A DNA stretch of 50,817 bases from Rhodospirillales bacterium (lineage in GTDB: Bacteria; Pseudomonadota; Alphaproteobacteria; Rhodospirillales; Defluviicoccaceae). The DNA lies in the NCBI GenBank assembly GCA_025458035.1, contig JALOTH010000009.1, positions 1 through 50,817 of the forward strand, written 5' to 3'. The number at the start of each line of letters is the position of its first letter. The first letter of the stretch is position 1. This document shows, piece after piece, positions 34,682 to 45,500 of this stretch. A model generated the notes under the pieces. It was not told where the DNA came from. It searched no databases and saw nothing but the letters and a program-made list of their open reading frames with translations. Position numbers and translations under genes: made by a program.

Positions 34682-35653
34682 ATGGGCACCGAACTGCTGG
34701 ACAACAAAGGGCTGATCTGTGGGTTCCTGCTGCCGCCGGCCGGACCCGCGATCAGCATCGGGATGGACGGCGTCGATGCGCTGGCACCGCCGTCAACGCC
34801 GGTCTGGCTCAACTTCAACATCAATGATTCGCGCGCGCGCGACTGGTTGGCGACCTGCGGCTGGCTCAACGAGGAGGGGCGCGAGACGCTGTTGTCGAAA
34901 CATCACAACATCCGTTTCGAAGCCTACGGCGCCTCGCTGGCTGGCGTTCTTGCCGACGTTTATGCCGACGAACCCGACGCCTATGGCGTTTTTCACCTGT
35001 TTGCCGATGCCCACGGCCTGATCACGGCGCGGCGCCATCCGCTGACGGCGGCGGCGCGATTGCATCAGGATCTCGTCAATGGCGTGTCCGTGGACGGCAG
35101 TCGTGATGCCTTGCAGCGTCTGCTCGGTTACATCGCGGAGTCCTTTGACCGGACGGTCCTCGCCTATGCCGAGCGGATCGATGACGCCGAGGAAGCCGTT
35201 TTTGCCGGCCACATCGCCCAGTTGAACCTCGGCCAGCACCGGCGGGAGATGGCCCGCCTGCGCCGGCATGTGTTCGCCAACCGCCATGCGGTGGTCCAGG
35301 TTTCGCAGGACCTGCCGTCGGCGCAGGTGGCACCGATCGTCAAGGGCTTGCAGCGGCTCGCCGCCGCCCTGACCCAGATCAGCCAGGACCTGGAACTGGT
35401 TGAGGAGCGGGCGCGCCTGGTCAGCGAGGAGATCGACAGCCTTCTCGCCGCACGAACCAACCGCAATCTTTACTTCGTATCGCTGGCCGCCGTCGTGTTT
35501 CTGCCAATCACCGTGATCTCCGGCATCTTCGGCATGAATGTCGCGGGACTGCCGTGGACCGAGGATGAGCACGGTTTTATCAATGCGATCGTCCTGATGC
35601 TGATCGCCGTCGTTGTCGCTGGTGCGCTCATTCGCTGGCGACGAATGTGGTAA
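34682..35653 (+). CDS. zntB: CorA-family metal transporter, ZntB type
   Basis: 323 residues. CorA architecture: a large N-terminal cytosolic domain with long helices (to about residue 260), then two C-terminal membrane helices (FVSLAAVVFLPITVISGIF and AIVLMLIAVVVAGALI) with the signature GMN directly after the first (FGMNVAGLPWTEDEHGF). The GMNVxGLPW context is that of the ZntB subgroup, which transports zinc with protons; magnesium transport cannot be excluded. It stands alone, 103 bases after fabI, and converges with the SLC13 gene. Confidence 0.88.
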   Translation: MGTELLDNKGLICGFLLPPAGPAISIGMDGVDALAPPSTPVWLNFNINDSRARDWLATCGWLNEEGRETLLSKHHNIRFEAYGASLAGVLADVYADEPDAYGVFHLFADAHGLITARRHPLTAAARLHQDLVNGVSVDGSRDALQRLLGYIAESFDRTVLAYAERIDDAEEAVFAGHIAQLNLGQHRREMARLRRHVFANRHAVVQVSQDLPSAQVAPIVKGLQRLAAALTQISQDLELVEERARLVSEEIDSLLAARTNRNLYFVSLAAVVFLPITVISGIFGMNVAGLPWTEDEHGFINAIVLMLIAVVVAGALIRWRRMW

Positions 35654-35695
35654 CCGCGGTCCTGGCGCACCCCCGCCGGAGACGGCGCCCCGTCG

Positions 35696-37531
35696 TCAGC
35701 GGGCCGGCGGAGATAAGGGGTACAAGATCCCGACCATGATCACGGTGATGATCAGCGAGAGGGCGAGCAGCGGCAGGCCGACCTTGACGAAATCAACAAA
35801 GCGGTACCGGCCTGGCTCGAGTACCAGCGTGTTGACCGGCGACGACACCGGCGTGACGAACGCGCAGGATGCGGCGACGGCGACGGTTACCGCGAAAGCA
35901 TGGGGCGAGACGCCCAGATCCTGGGCCGCACCGATCGCCACCGGAGCGATCAGCAGCGCCGTTACCGTGTTGGAAATGAACAGACCGACGACGGAGGTTA
36001 CGAGGAACAGCACGGCCAGCATGCCGTAAGGACCGACATCGGCCAGCGCCTGCGTCAGCGCGGCCGCCATGCTCTCCGTCAGTCCGGTTTTTTCCAGCGC
36101 CGTCGCGAGGGGCAGCATGCCGGCGATCAGGACGACCGTCGACCAGCCAATGCCGCGGTAGGCGGCCTTGCCGTCCACGCAACCGGTGCCGACGACCGCG
36201 AGCGCCGCAAGGAGGACGGCGATGACGTTTGGCAGCAGGCCGAAGGTCATGATGGCGACCATGGCGGCGACAATGGCGAGCGCGACCCGCGCCTTGGTGC
36301 GCTTCGGTGCGATGGCTTTCAGTTCCTCCGGCAAGCGCAGGACGACGAACTCGCCGGCGTGTGCCTGCAGTCGCGCGATCAGATCCCAACCGCCGGCGAC
36401 CAGGATCAGATCCCCGAATTTCAGCTTCGTGTCGATCAGATTGCCGCCGATCACCGTCCCCCGCCGCTTGATCGCGAGGACGGTCAGTCCCCGGCGCCTG
36501 CGAAAGGCGGCTTGCCGCAACGTCTTGCCGATCAGCGGGGCATCCGGTGCCAGCATCACCTCGGCCAGTCCAACCTCACGAACGGCGGCCAGCCTTAATC
36601 GTTCGTCGAACGCCTCTTCCATCAGGTCGTTGGCGGCAACGAAGGCATCGATGGCGGCGCACTCGGCGGTCACCGCGATCAAATCCCCGCGCCGCAACGC
36701 CATGTTGTCCAGCGCCGGCGAGACGCCGAACTCACGCCCGCGCTGACGAATGATGGCGACCAGCGTCACGCCGAAACGGGTCCGCACCTGCGCCTCGGCG
36801 ACCGTCAGTCCGGCGAGCGGCGAGTCGGACCCGACGCGAAGGGCGCGAAAGGTGCCGGCCAAGCCGTAGGCTGTCGCCAGTTCGGCGACCGAAACACTTG
36901 GTGGTTCCGGCTGCGTCTCCGGCCGCGTCAGCAGGCGGCGACCCACGGTCACCATGTAGGCGATGCCGACCACGAGGATGACGATACCGATCGGTGTGAG
37001 TTCAAAGAATGCCAGCGGCTTGAAGCCCCTTTCCGCAAGCGCGCTGCTGACGACGAGGTTGGGAGCGGTTGCGATCAGCGTCATCAGCCCGCTGATCAGA
37101 GCCGCGACCGACAATGGCATCATCAGCCGGCCGCGGCTGAAACCCGTTTGAGCCACGATGCCCAGCACGACGGGGATGAAAATGGCAACGATGCCGGTGG
37201 AGCTCATGAACGATCCGACCGTCGCGACGACGACCATGAGCAGGGCGATCAACCGGACTTCGCTGCCGCGGCCGGCCTTCGCCAGCCAAGCGCCGAGGGC
37301 GGCGGCAACGCCGGTGGCGATCAGGGCTTCGCCGACGACAAACAGCCCGGCGATCATCAGCACCGAGGAGTCACTGAAGCCGGCGATCGCTTCGCCAGAG
37401 CTGACCACGCCGGACACCGCCAGTGCCAGCATGACGGCGACGGCGACGGCGTCGACACGAACCCGGTTGCTGACGAATGCGGCGATGGCCCCCGCGAGGA
37501 CGGCGATGACGATCCATCCGTCTGCGCTCAT
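35696..37531 (-). CDS. SLC13/DASS-family permease with two TrkA-C domains
   Basis: 611 residues. Two halves of membrane helices flank a central cytosolic part made of two TrkA-C (RCK_C) domains, about residues 215-300 (GSDSPLAGLTVAEAQVR) and 305-385 (PDAPLIGKTLRQAAFRRR). This is the layout of bacterial sodium-coupled anion permeases of the SLC13 type, commonly for sulfate or dicarboxylates; the substrate is not evident. The start ATG overlaps the stop of the upstream carboxypeptidase gene in ATGA, so translation is likely coupled. Confidence 0.87.
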   Translation of the reverse strand: MSADGWIVIAVLAGAIAAFVSNRVRVDAVAVAVMLALAVSGVVSSGEAIAGFSDSSVLMIAGLFVVGEALIATGVAAALGAWLAKAGRGSEVRLIALLMVVVATVGSFMSSTGIVAIFIPVVLGIVAQTGFSRGRLMMPLSVAALISGLMTLIATAPNLVVSSALAERGFKPLAFFELTPIGIVILVVGIAYMVTVGRRLLTRPETQPEPPSVSVAELATAYGLAGTFRALRVGSDSPLAGLTVAEAQVRTRFGVTLVAIIRQRGREFGVSPALDNMALRRGDLIAVTAECAAIDAFVAANDLMEEAFDERLRLAAVREVGLAEVMLAPDAPLIGKTLRQAAFRRRRGLTVLAIKRRGTVIGGNLIDTKLKFGDLILVAGGWDLIARLQAHAGEFVVLRLPEELKAIAPKRTKARVALAIVAAMVAIMTFGLLPNVIAVLLAALAVVGTGCVDGKAAYRGIGWSTVVLIAGMLPLATALEKTGLTESMAAALTQALADVGPYGMLAVLFLVTSVVGLFISNTVTALLIAPVAIGAAQDLGVSPHAFAVTVAVAASCAFVTPVSSPVNTLVLEPGRYRFVDFVKVGLPLLALSLIITVIMVGILYPLSPPAR

Positions 37532-39036
37532 CCGCCCGCTTCCCTCTCGTTACCAGTTCCTACCCGGTCCCGCACTGCCTTAGAGGAGGACGAACGGCGT
37601 GCCAAGCATGGCCGACGGCACGGCTCCATGGGGATGTCCTCCGGCCTTCGGGCCGCGGCGCGCGAATACGGCGGAATTCCTGGGCGAAGCCGGCTGTCGC
37701 CGCCGGCCTGAGCGAGACTAGCCGCCTTCGGGCAGGCCTTGCTTGCCTGCTGCTTATCGACGCCCTTGCCCGCGGGCTTGCTCCGTGGCGCCGTCTTCGT
37801 TACCGCCTGCGCCTTGGCTTTGGTCGAGGTGATGGTGGCTGCGTTTGCCTTGGCGGCGACCGCCGTGCCGGTCTTGATCTTCGCCGGCGCCTTGGTCGCG
37901 CCGATGACCATGAGTTTGCCGGCGGGAGACGGTGCCGCGCCTCTCGCCGCGAGGGATGCGAGGGTGAGCGGCTTATCCTTCGTGCGAGCGCCCGCCGTCG
38001 CCCGCTCAGCCGCCGGTTTTCTGGCGGCGGTGGACTTCGCCAGGGTCGCGGATTTCGCCTGAGCCGCGGATTTTGCCACCACCGTCTTGACCTTTGCCGT
38101 GCCAACGACGGCCGGGCCGGCTGCCGGACGGTTTGACTTCTTCGATGGCGCCACTGCCGCTGCCGCCATCGCCGCCGGCGCCTTTACCAGCGCCGCCTCG
38201 ACGAACGTGCCCGTGTTCAGGGCCTCAAAGCCGCCGTCCAGCAGTGCAGTCATGATCCGTGCCCGTTCCGCTGAAGACCGCGCACCGAAAACAACGCCGA
38301 CGAGGCGTCGGTTATCGCGCTTTGCCGACGCCACAAGGTTGAAGCCCGACGCGTTGATAAAGCCGGTCTTGATGCCGTCAACGCCGTCGTAGGTGGTGAG
38401 CATCCGATTATGGTTGCGGTGGGAAACGCCGCCGTACTGAAAGCTTCCCGTCGAGAAATAGGGATAATAGTGCGGGAAGCGGTGAAGCAGCGCCAGCCCC
38501 AGCGTTGCCATGTCGCGGGCCGTCGTAATCTGGCCCGTGTCCGGCAGGCCCGAGGCGTTGCGGAAATAGCTGCTGGTCATGCCAAGTGCGTGGGCGCGGG
38601 CGGTCATCCGATCGGCGAATGTGCTCTCGCTGCCGGCGATGTGCTCCGCGAGCGCGGCGGCGGCGTCGTTGGCTGACTTGGTGACCAGCGCCAAGATGGC
38701 GTTCTCAACGGAGATCTCGTCGCCGGGGTCCAAGCCGAGCTTTGACGGCGGTTGCGACGCCGCGTGATAGGAGACCCGGATGCGATCCGACGCGCCGATC
38801 CGGCCCGCATCAAGCGCCTCGAACGCCATGTACAGGGTCATCATTTTCGTCAGGGACGCGGGATAGCGCGGCTGGTCGGCATCGATGCCGTAGATCACCT
38901 CGCCATTGGCGCTGTTCACCAGGATGGCCGCATACGGGCCTGCCTGGGCGATGCCGGAAACCGCCAGCAGGACAGCCATCAATGCAGCCGCGACGGCGGT
39001 CCGCAACGGCGGTACCGCGTGCCAGACTCTCTTCAA
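37528..39036 (-). CDS. D-alanyl-D-alanine carboxypeptidase (PBP5/6 type) with long Ala/Lys-rich tail
   Basis: 502 residues. Trims the terminal D-Ala from peptidoglycan stems in the periplasm. Active-site motifs: SLTK (Ser61, Lys64), SAN (121-123) and KTG (223-225), after a signal peptide cleaved near residue 32 (GIAQA). I start at a TTG 5 bases after GGGGAGG, which gives a normal signal peptide; an upstream extension of 105 residues has no such support. After the catalytic domain (to about 285) there is no PBP5 C-terminal or SPOR domain but some 210 residues rich in Ala, Lys, Pro and Thr, reminiscent of histone H1-like tails. The last 60 residues look different and may reflect a late frame change. 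Confidence 0.85.
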   Translation of the reverse strand: MKRVWHAVPPLRTAVAAALMAVLLAVSGIAQAGPYAAILVNSANGEVIYGIDADQPRYPASLTKMMTLYMAFEALDAGRIGASDRIRVSYHAASQPPSKLGLDPGDEISVENAILALVTKSANDAAAALAEHIAGSESTFADRMTARAHALGMTSSYFRNASGLPDTGQITTARDMATLGLALLHRFPHYYPYFSTGSFQYGGVSHRNHNRMLTTYDGVDGIKTGFINASGFNLVASAKRDNRRLVGVVFGARSSAERARIMTALLDGGFEALNTGTFVEAALVKAPAAMAAAAVAPSKKSNRPAAGPAVVGTAKVKTVVAKSAAQAKSATLAKSTAARKPAAERATAGARTKDKPLTLASLAARGAAPSPAGKLMVIGATKAPAKIKTGTAVAAKANAATITSTKAKAQAVTKTAPRSKPAGKGVDKQQASKACPKAASLAQAGGDSRLRPGIPPYSRAAARRPEDIPMEPCRRPCLARRSSSSKAVRDRVGTGNEREAGG

Positions 39037-41006
<1,970 letters not shown>

Positions 41007-41167
41007 AGCCTTTCCACGGAGTGCTGCAGCCGGCGCGCCGCCGGGCCGATTGCCGCCCGCCGGCCGCCGGGCTTGCGGTGGGTGGCCGAGGCCAGCGGAG
41101 CGAGGGGCTTGACGGGACGGCGACGGACGCTCAAGAAGAGGCGATAGGGACCAAGCCGAGAGGATGA

Positions 41168-41386
41168 ATGACTAAGGAAGACGTGATCGAGTTCACCGGT
41201 GTCGTCACCGAATTGCTGCCGAATGCCATGTTCCGCGTCAAGCTCGATAACAATCATGAAATTCTTGCCCACACGGCGGGAAAAATGCGCAAGAACCGAA
41301 TCCGGGTCCTTGCTGGCGACAAGGTCAACGTCGAGATGACGCCTTACGATCTGACCAAAGGTCGGATCACATTCCGTTACAAATAG
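41168..41386 (+). CDS. infA: Translation initiation factor IF-1
   Basis: 72 residues, full length. The S1-like OB fold is evident ([51 protein letters not shown]). IF-1 occupies the ribosomal A site during initiation. GAGAGG lies just before the ATG. It heads the conserved alphaproteobacterial run infA-maf-rng-yacG, with maf starting 13 bases after its stop. Confidence 0.98.
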   Translation: MTKEDVIEFTGVVTELLPNAMFRVKLDNNHEILAHTAGKMRKNRIRVLAGDKVNVEMTPYDLTKGRITFRYK

Positions 41387-41398
41387 CGGGCCGGGGCC

Positions 41399-42055
41399 GT
41401 GGCCGGCACGGCGGCGGACCCCGTAGATGGCGCCGTTGGGCGGAGACTTGCGCTCGTTCTCGCTTCGGCGTCGCCCCGGCGCCGCGACTTGCTGGCACAG
41501 ATCGGCATCCACCCTGACGTCGTGCTGGCGACGGACATCGATGAGGCAGCGCTGGCCCGCGAGTTGCCCCGCGCTCATGCTCTGCGCCTCGCCGCCGCCA
41601 AGGCCGAGGTCGCACGCCTGCGCGTGCCCGGCGCGGTTGTTGTCGCCGCCGACACGGTGGTGGCGCGTGGCCGGCGGATCCTGCCGAAACCGACCGACGG
41701 TGACGCGGCGAAACGCTGCCTTGAGCTGTTGTCCGGCGGCCGCCACCGCGTCTATGGAGCCGTCGCCGTCATCGATGCCGAAGGGCGGTGCCGCACCCGC
41801 CTCGCGACCACCGCTGTTACGTTCAAGCGGTTGTCGCCGAGCGAGATCGACGCCTACGTCACCGGTGGCGAGTGGCGGGACAAGGCGGGCGGCTATGCCA
41901 TTCAAGGCCGGGCGGCGGCGTTCATCCGCATGATCATCGGCTCGTACTCAAATGTCGTTGGGCTGCCCCTTTATGAGACGGCGGCGCTGCTCGCCGCCGC
42001 TGGTATCTCCAGCCCTCACCCGCGCGAAGACGCAGGCGTCGATGCCGGACCGTGA
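41399..42055 (+). CDS. maf: Maf-family nucleoside-triphosphate pyrophosphatase
   Basis: 218 residues. Hydrolyses non-canonical or specific NTPs (dTTP/UTP class or m7GTP class) to the monophosphate. Motifs are LASASPRRRDLL at the N-terminus, VVVAADTVVARGR, and GGEWRDKAGGYAIQG toward the C-terminus. The start is a GTG after GGGG. Its 3' end overlaps the RNase G-type gene by 14 bases, implying coupled translation. Confidence 0.93.
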   Translation: MAGTAADPVDGAVGRRLALVLASASPRRRDLLAQIGIHPDVVLATDIDEAALARELPRAHALRLAAAKAEVARLRVPGAVVVAADTVVARGRRILPKPTDGDAAKRCLELLSGGRHRVYGAVAVIDAEGRCRTRLATTAVTFKRLSPSEIDAYVTGGEWRDKAGGYAIQGRAAAFIRMIIGSYSNVVGLPLYETAALLAAAGISSPHPREDAGVDAGP

Positions 42056-43268
42056 ACTCGTCATCAGCGGCACGGCGGCAGATCGGCGCGCCGCCCTTTG
42101 CGTCGGCGGAACGCTCCTTCGCGTCGCTGTCGACGATGACGAGCGGCTACCGCGCGCGGGCGATGTCATCCTCGGCCGGGTGCGCAAGGTGAACGCCGAC
42201 CTCGGCGCGGCGTTCGTCGATATTGGCGATGACCGCGATGGCCTGCTCATGCGCGCCGACTGGCACGGCGGCGCGAACGCTGGCGGGCCGGCCGTCATCG
42301 AGGGCGCCGCGCTGGTGGTGCGGGTGCTGCGAGCACGGACGTCCGGCAAGGGCGCCAAGCTGCGCAGTGTCGTGCCACCCCCGCAGATGGCCTCGTCCCT
42401 GCAACCGCCAGCGATCCTTTCGCGCGCCCCGTCGCCGGTCGACAGCCTGCTCGCAACCGCGCTGGCGACCGGCGTCGATGCGGTGATCTGCGATGATCGG
42501 GACACGGCCACGGCGTTGCGTCGCGTCGCCGGCCTGGCCGATCGGGTCACGCTGCTGCCCGCCGCTGGATCGGCTTTCCGCGCCACGGGCGTCGATGCGG
42601 AACTTGAGGCGGCCCTCGCGCCGGTGATTGCCCTGCCGAGCGGCGGGCGCGTCACCATCGCCGAGACGCCGGCGCTGATCGCCATCGACGTGGACACCGG
42701 CGGAGCCCACGGCGGCGGCGCGCCGCGCACGACGCTGATGGTGAATGCGGAAGCGGCAACGGCGATCGGCGTCGCCATCCGCCTGCGCGATCTTGCCGGC
42801 ACCATCGTCATCGACTTCGTGCCGATGACCCGCGCCGATCATCGGGCCAAAATCACCGCATCGCTGCGGAGCGCCATCGGCGCCGACGATCGTCAAGTGC
42901 ACGTCGCCGGTTTTACCCGGCTTGGTCTGTTCGAACTGCGCCGGCAGCGGTGCGGGCCGTCCTTGGGCGAGATCCTGCTCGACCGCTGCCCCGTCTGCGA
43001 CGGCTCCGGCCGGATCGCCGCGCCGGCTGAAACCGCCCGCCGCGCCATTGCCGCCCTCGCGGACGGCATCCGCGGCCGCGCCACCGGGACGCCCCGCATC
43101 ATCGCCGCGCCACCGGTCGCCAAGGCCCTGCGCACCCGCAGCCGCGCCCGGCTGCTGGCGGCCGCGGCTGCGCTCGGGCGGGAGATCGAGATCGTGGAGG
43201 ACGCGGCATTGCCACCCGACGGGTTTCGCCTGGATGATGGTGCGGGTGGAGGAGGACGGGCGCCATGA
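42042..43268 (+). CDS. rng: Ribonuclease E/G family protein (RNase G type)
   Basis: 408 residues. An endoribonuclease expected to process rRNA or mRNA. An embedded S1 domain ([20 protein letters not shown]) lies near the N-terminus; the catalytic aspartates are those of [11 protein letters not shown] and [10 protein letters not shown]; the zinc-link motif is CPVCDGSG. E. coli RNase G is about 490 residues, so this one is a short version, as in other alphaproteobacteria at this locus. The frame continues upstream into maf, but the ATG at 42042 gives a standard N-terminus. Confidence 0.9.
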   Translation: MPDRELVISGTAADRRAALCVGGTLLRVAVDDDERLPRAGDVILGRVRKVNADLGAAFVDIGDDRDGLLMRADWHGGANAGGPAVIEGAALVVRVLRARTSGKGAKLRSVVPPPQMASSLQPPAILSRAPSPVDSLLATALATGVDAVICDDRDTATALRRVAGLADRVTLLPAAGSAFRATGVDAELEAALAPVIALPSGGRVTIAETPALIAIDVDTGGAHGGGAPRTTLMVNAEAATAIGVAIRLRDLAGTIVIDFVPMTRADHRAKITASLRSAIGADDRQVHVAGFTRLGLFELRRQRCGPSLGEILLDRCPVCDGSGRIAAPAETARRAIAALADGIRGRATGTPRIIAAPPVAKALRTRSRARLLAAAAALGREIEIVEDAALPPDGFRLDDGAGGGGRAP

Positions 43269-43477
43269 GCGCGGCCGGTTCCGGCGTCCGGCGCTGTGCC
43301 ATCTGCCGGCGGCCGGTGGATGCGCGCTGGCGGCCATTCTGTTCGAAGCGCTGCGCCGACATCGACCTCGGGCGCTGGCTCGGCGAAACCTATCGTATCC
43401 CGGCCGAAGACGCCCCCGGTGATGAGATGTCGGACGACGGCGGACAGGCAGAGGACGACGTGCCGCCGCGGTCGTGA
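43265..43477 (+). CDS. yacG: DNA gyrase inhibitor YacG
   Basis: 70 residues. A small zinc protein that binds GyrB and inhibits gyrase in E. coli. The zinc site is CAIC and CSKRC, followed by the conserved [16 protein letters not shown]. The C-terminus is acidic. It overlaps the rng stop by 4 bases (ATGA). It is the last gene of the infA-maf-rng-yacG run and converges with the S49 peptidase gene. Confidence 0.94.
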   Translation: MSAAGSGVRRCAICRRPVDARWRPFCSKRCADIDLGRWLGETYRIPAEDAPGDEMSDDGGQAEDDVPPRS

Positions 43478-43487
43478 TCGCCCGCCA

Positions 43488-44363
43488 TCACGCGCCGAAA
43501 CGGCTCCACATCAGCCGCGCCTCGACGGCGTCCAGCAAACCGGCGGCGAGGCCGGCACCGGCCTCCTGGGCAGCCGGCGGCGTTGCATGCAAGCCGAGGC
43601 TACGGCGCCAGACGCTGCGCCGTTCGCCAATGACGACGAGCCGAACTTTCTCACCGAAGCGCTCGCGCATCACCGAGCGCAGATCACCGATGCCATCGAT
43701 CAGCCCGAGCCCGACGGCGGCCTGCCCGGCCCAGAAGCGGCCCGAGAACAGCTCGCCTTCGTCGCCCTTCAGCTTGCCTTGCCGGCGCGCCCGGACCTCG
43801 GCACAGAACACCGCGTGGATGTCCGCCTGGATGGCTTTCAGGTGCTCGATCTCGTCCGGCTTTTCCGGCTGGAAGGGATCGAGACCGTCCTTGTGCGCGC
43901 CGGCGGTATAGACCCGCCGCTCGATGCCCGCCCGCTTCAGCAGGTCGGGAAAGCCAAAGCCGGCGGAAATCACCCCGATCGAGCCGATGATCGAGCTGTC
44001 ATCGGCGAAGACCTCATCCCCGGCGCACAGCAGCCAGTAGCCGCCGGAGGCGGCGACATCCTCGGCGAATGTGAAGACCGGCTTTTTGTGCTCCGCCGCC
44101 AGCGCGCGGATGCGGCGGGCGATCAGCGCCGACTGTACCGGCGAGCCGCCCGGAGAGTTGACGGCGAGGGCGACGGCTTGCGCCTCGGGCATGCGAAACG
44201 CCCGCTCCAACGTCGGCGCCAGCGTCGCCAGGGTCAGTCCGGCGCGCAGGGCGCCCAGGCGGCCGATGATGCCGTGAAGGCGGACAACGGGGACGAGGGG
44301 CGGGGGATGGCGAAGGCGCTTGACCGGCATGAACGGCCGCAACCAGCTTGGGATGGTCAGCAT
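43488..44363 (-). CDS. S49 family serine peptidase (SppA/SohB-like)
   Basis: 291 residues. Peptidases of this family degrade signal peptides or membrane protein remnants. Family features are VNSPGGSPVQS, the nucleophile Ser in EDVAASGGYW, SIGVISAGFGF, and the region HKDGLDPFQPE supplying the catalytic Lys. The N-terminus has a short hydrophobic part but no strong transmembrane anchor, so localisation is uncertain. It is the last gene of a minus-strand run (DUF2007, methyltransferase, S49) that is conserved near ispB in alphaproteobacteria. Confidence 0.9.
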   Translation of the reverse strand: MLTIPSWLRPFMPVKRLRHPPPLVPVVRLHGIIGRLGALRAGLTLATLAPTLERAFRMPEAQAVALAVNSPGGSPVQSALIARRIRALAAEHKKPVFTFAEDVAASGGYWLLCAGDEVFADDSSIIGSIGVISAGFGFPDLLKRAGIERRVYTAGAHKDGLDPFQPEKPDEIEHLKAIQADIHAVFCAEVRARRQGKLKGDEGELFSGRFWAGQAAVGLGLIDGIGDLRSVMRERFGEKVRLVVIGERRSVWRRSLGLHATPPAAQEAGAGLAAGLLDAVEARLMWSRFGA

Positions 44364-44414
44364 GGTACCCTTGGCGTTGTCATCGGTATTGGCCGTTCAG
44401 ATGATGGCGCGCGC

Positions 44415-45176
44415 TCACCACGGCAACGGCGCGGCGTGACGAAGGATCGCCTCCGCCGGTTCGGTAAAGCTGCCATCGGCCGCATGCAGCACCAGGCCTG
44501 GCAGCAGCCGCAGCGGTCCGGCGACACCCCGCCGGCCGCGCACCAGCACCCGCTTTGCCGCCTTTTCCTCGCCGCCGCCCCCCGGCCAGAACGGGTATAC
44601 GGTCAGTTCGCCGAGGCGGCCATCCAGCGCCGCGAGCACCTGGTGGAGCCGGTCGGCCCGGTGAATGACTGTCACCAAGCCCTTCGGCCGCGTCATCTTG
44701 ACGCAGAACTGCAACCATTCCGCCAGCAGCACGTCGCCTTCGATCGTCGATTGCGCCTTCTGCGCGGTGGCTGGCAACTGGCCCGTGCCCTCGGCCAAAT
44801 GCGGCGGGTTGGTGATGACATGGTCGAAGATCCCCGGCGATAGACGCACCGGCAGCGACCTGAGGTCACAGATAAAAAACTGCGCCCGATCGCCGACACC
44901 CGTCGCCTGCGCGTTGGCGGCGGCAAGGCCGACACTGGACCGGTCCTGCTCCAAGCCGGTGACCAGCGCGCCGGCAATGCGCACGGCAACGGCCAGCGCC
45001 GCGGCGCCGACACCGGCACCGACGTCGAGCACGCGATCGCCGGCGCGGGCGGTTACCGACGCGGCCAGCAGCAGCGGATCGATGCCGACCCGGTAGCCGT
45101 CGGCGGGCTGGCGGATGACGATGCGCCCACCCAGCAGCCGGTCCTCGGTGAGCGCGGCCTCAGTCGCCACAGGCAT
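44415..45176 (-). CDS. SAM-dependent methyltransferase, TrmN6-like
   Basis: 253 residues. The SAM-binding motif is VLDVGAGVGAAAL, followed by GLEQD and the catalytic NPPH (DHVITNPPHLAEG) of N6-adenine/N5-glutamine methyltransferases. The N-terminal block GGRIVIRQPADGYRVGIDPLLLAA is the hallmark of the tRNA1(Val) adenine-37 N6-methyltransferase (YfiC/TrmN6) group. The substrate is inferred. GAGGCGG lies right before the ATG, and the start overlaps the DUF2007 gene by 17 bases. Confidence 0.87.
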   Translation of the reverse strand: MPVATEAALTEDRLLGGRIVIRQPADGYRVGIDPLLLAASVTARAGDRVLDVGAGVGAAALAVAVRIAGALVTGLEQDRSSVGLAAANAQATGVGDRAQFFICDLRSLPVRLSPGIFDHVITNPPHLAEGTGQLPATAQKAQSTIEGDVLLAEWLQFCVKMTRPKGLVTVIHRADRLHQVLAALDGRLGELTVYPFWPGGGGEEKAAKRVLVRGRRGVAGPLRLLPGLVLHAADGSFTEPAEAILRHAAPLPW

Positions 45177-45381
45177 CCGCCTCGATGCTGGCGAGCACCT
45201 GCAATGCCGCCCCGCGATCCTCATCGGCGACCATCATGCGGCTGGCAACGGCGGCGAGCGCACCCCCATATGCCGAAGCGGTATGGATATCGAAGACGAA
45301 GCAGCGGATGCCGGCGGCTTTCAGTGCGGCATCCAGGCGGGAGATCAACACCGGGTCGCTGTTGCGCAGCAATTCGAACAT
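45160..45381 (-). CDS. DUF2007 domain protein
   Basis: 73 residues from the ATG at 45381. The fold signature is MFELLRNSDPVLISRLDAAL, AGIRCFVFD and MMVADEDRGAALQVLA, as in DUF2007 (GlnB-like putative signal-transducing) proteins. Function is unknown. An upstream ATG (45465) would add 28 Gly/Pro-rich residues. The gene is divergent from the polyprenyl synthase and overlaps the methyltransferase gene. Confidence 0.87.
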   Translation of the reverse strand: MFELLRNSDPVLISRLDAALKAAGIRCFVFDIHTASAYGGALAAVASRMMVADEDRGAALQVLASIEADACGD

Positions 45382-45500
45382 GGCCCTCGCATCACCCGCC
45401 GGAACCGTTGCCGGCGCACCGCCGAGCGGCAGCGGCCAATCGGCTTGACCACCGGAACCGGCCATTCCTATGCTGCGGTGGCGGCCGTGGAGCCGTCAAG

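Noticed and set aside
43296-44843. A 515-codon plus-strand open frame across the S49 peptidase and methyltransferase genes
   Set aside because: It is antisense to two genes with clear catalytic motifs and has no protein-like segments of its own.
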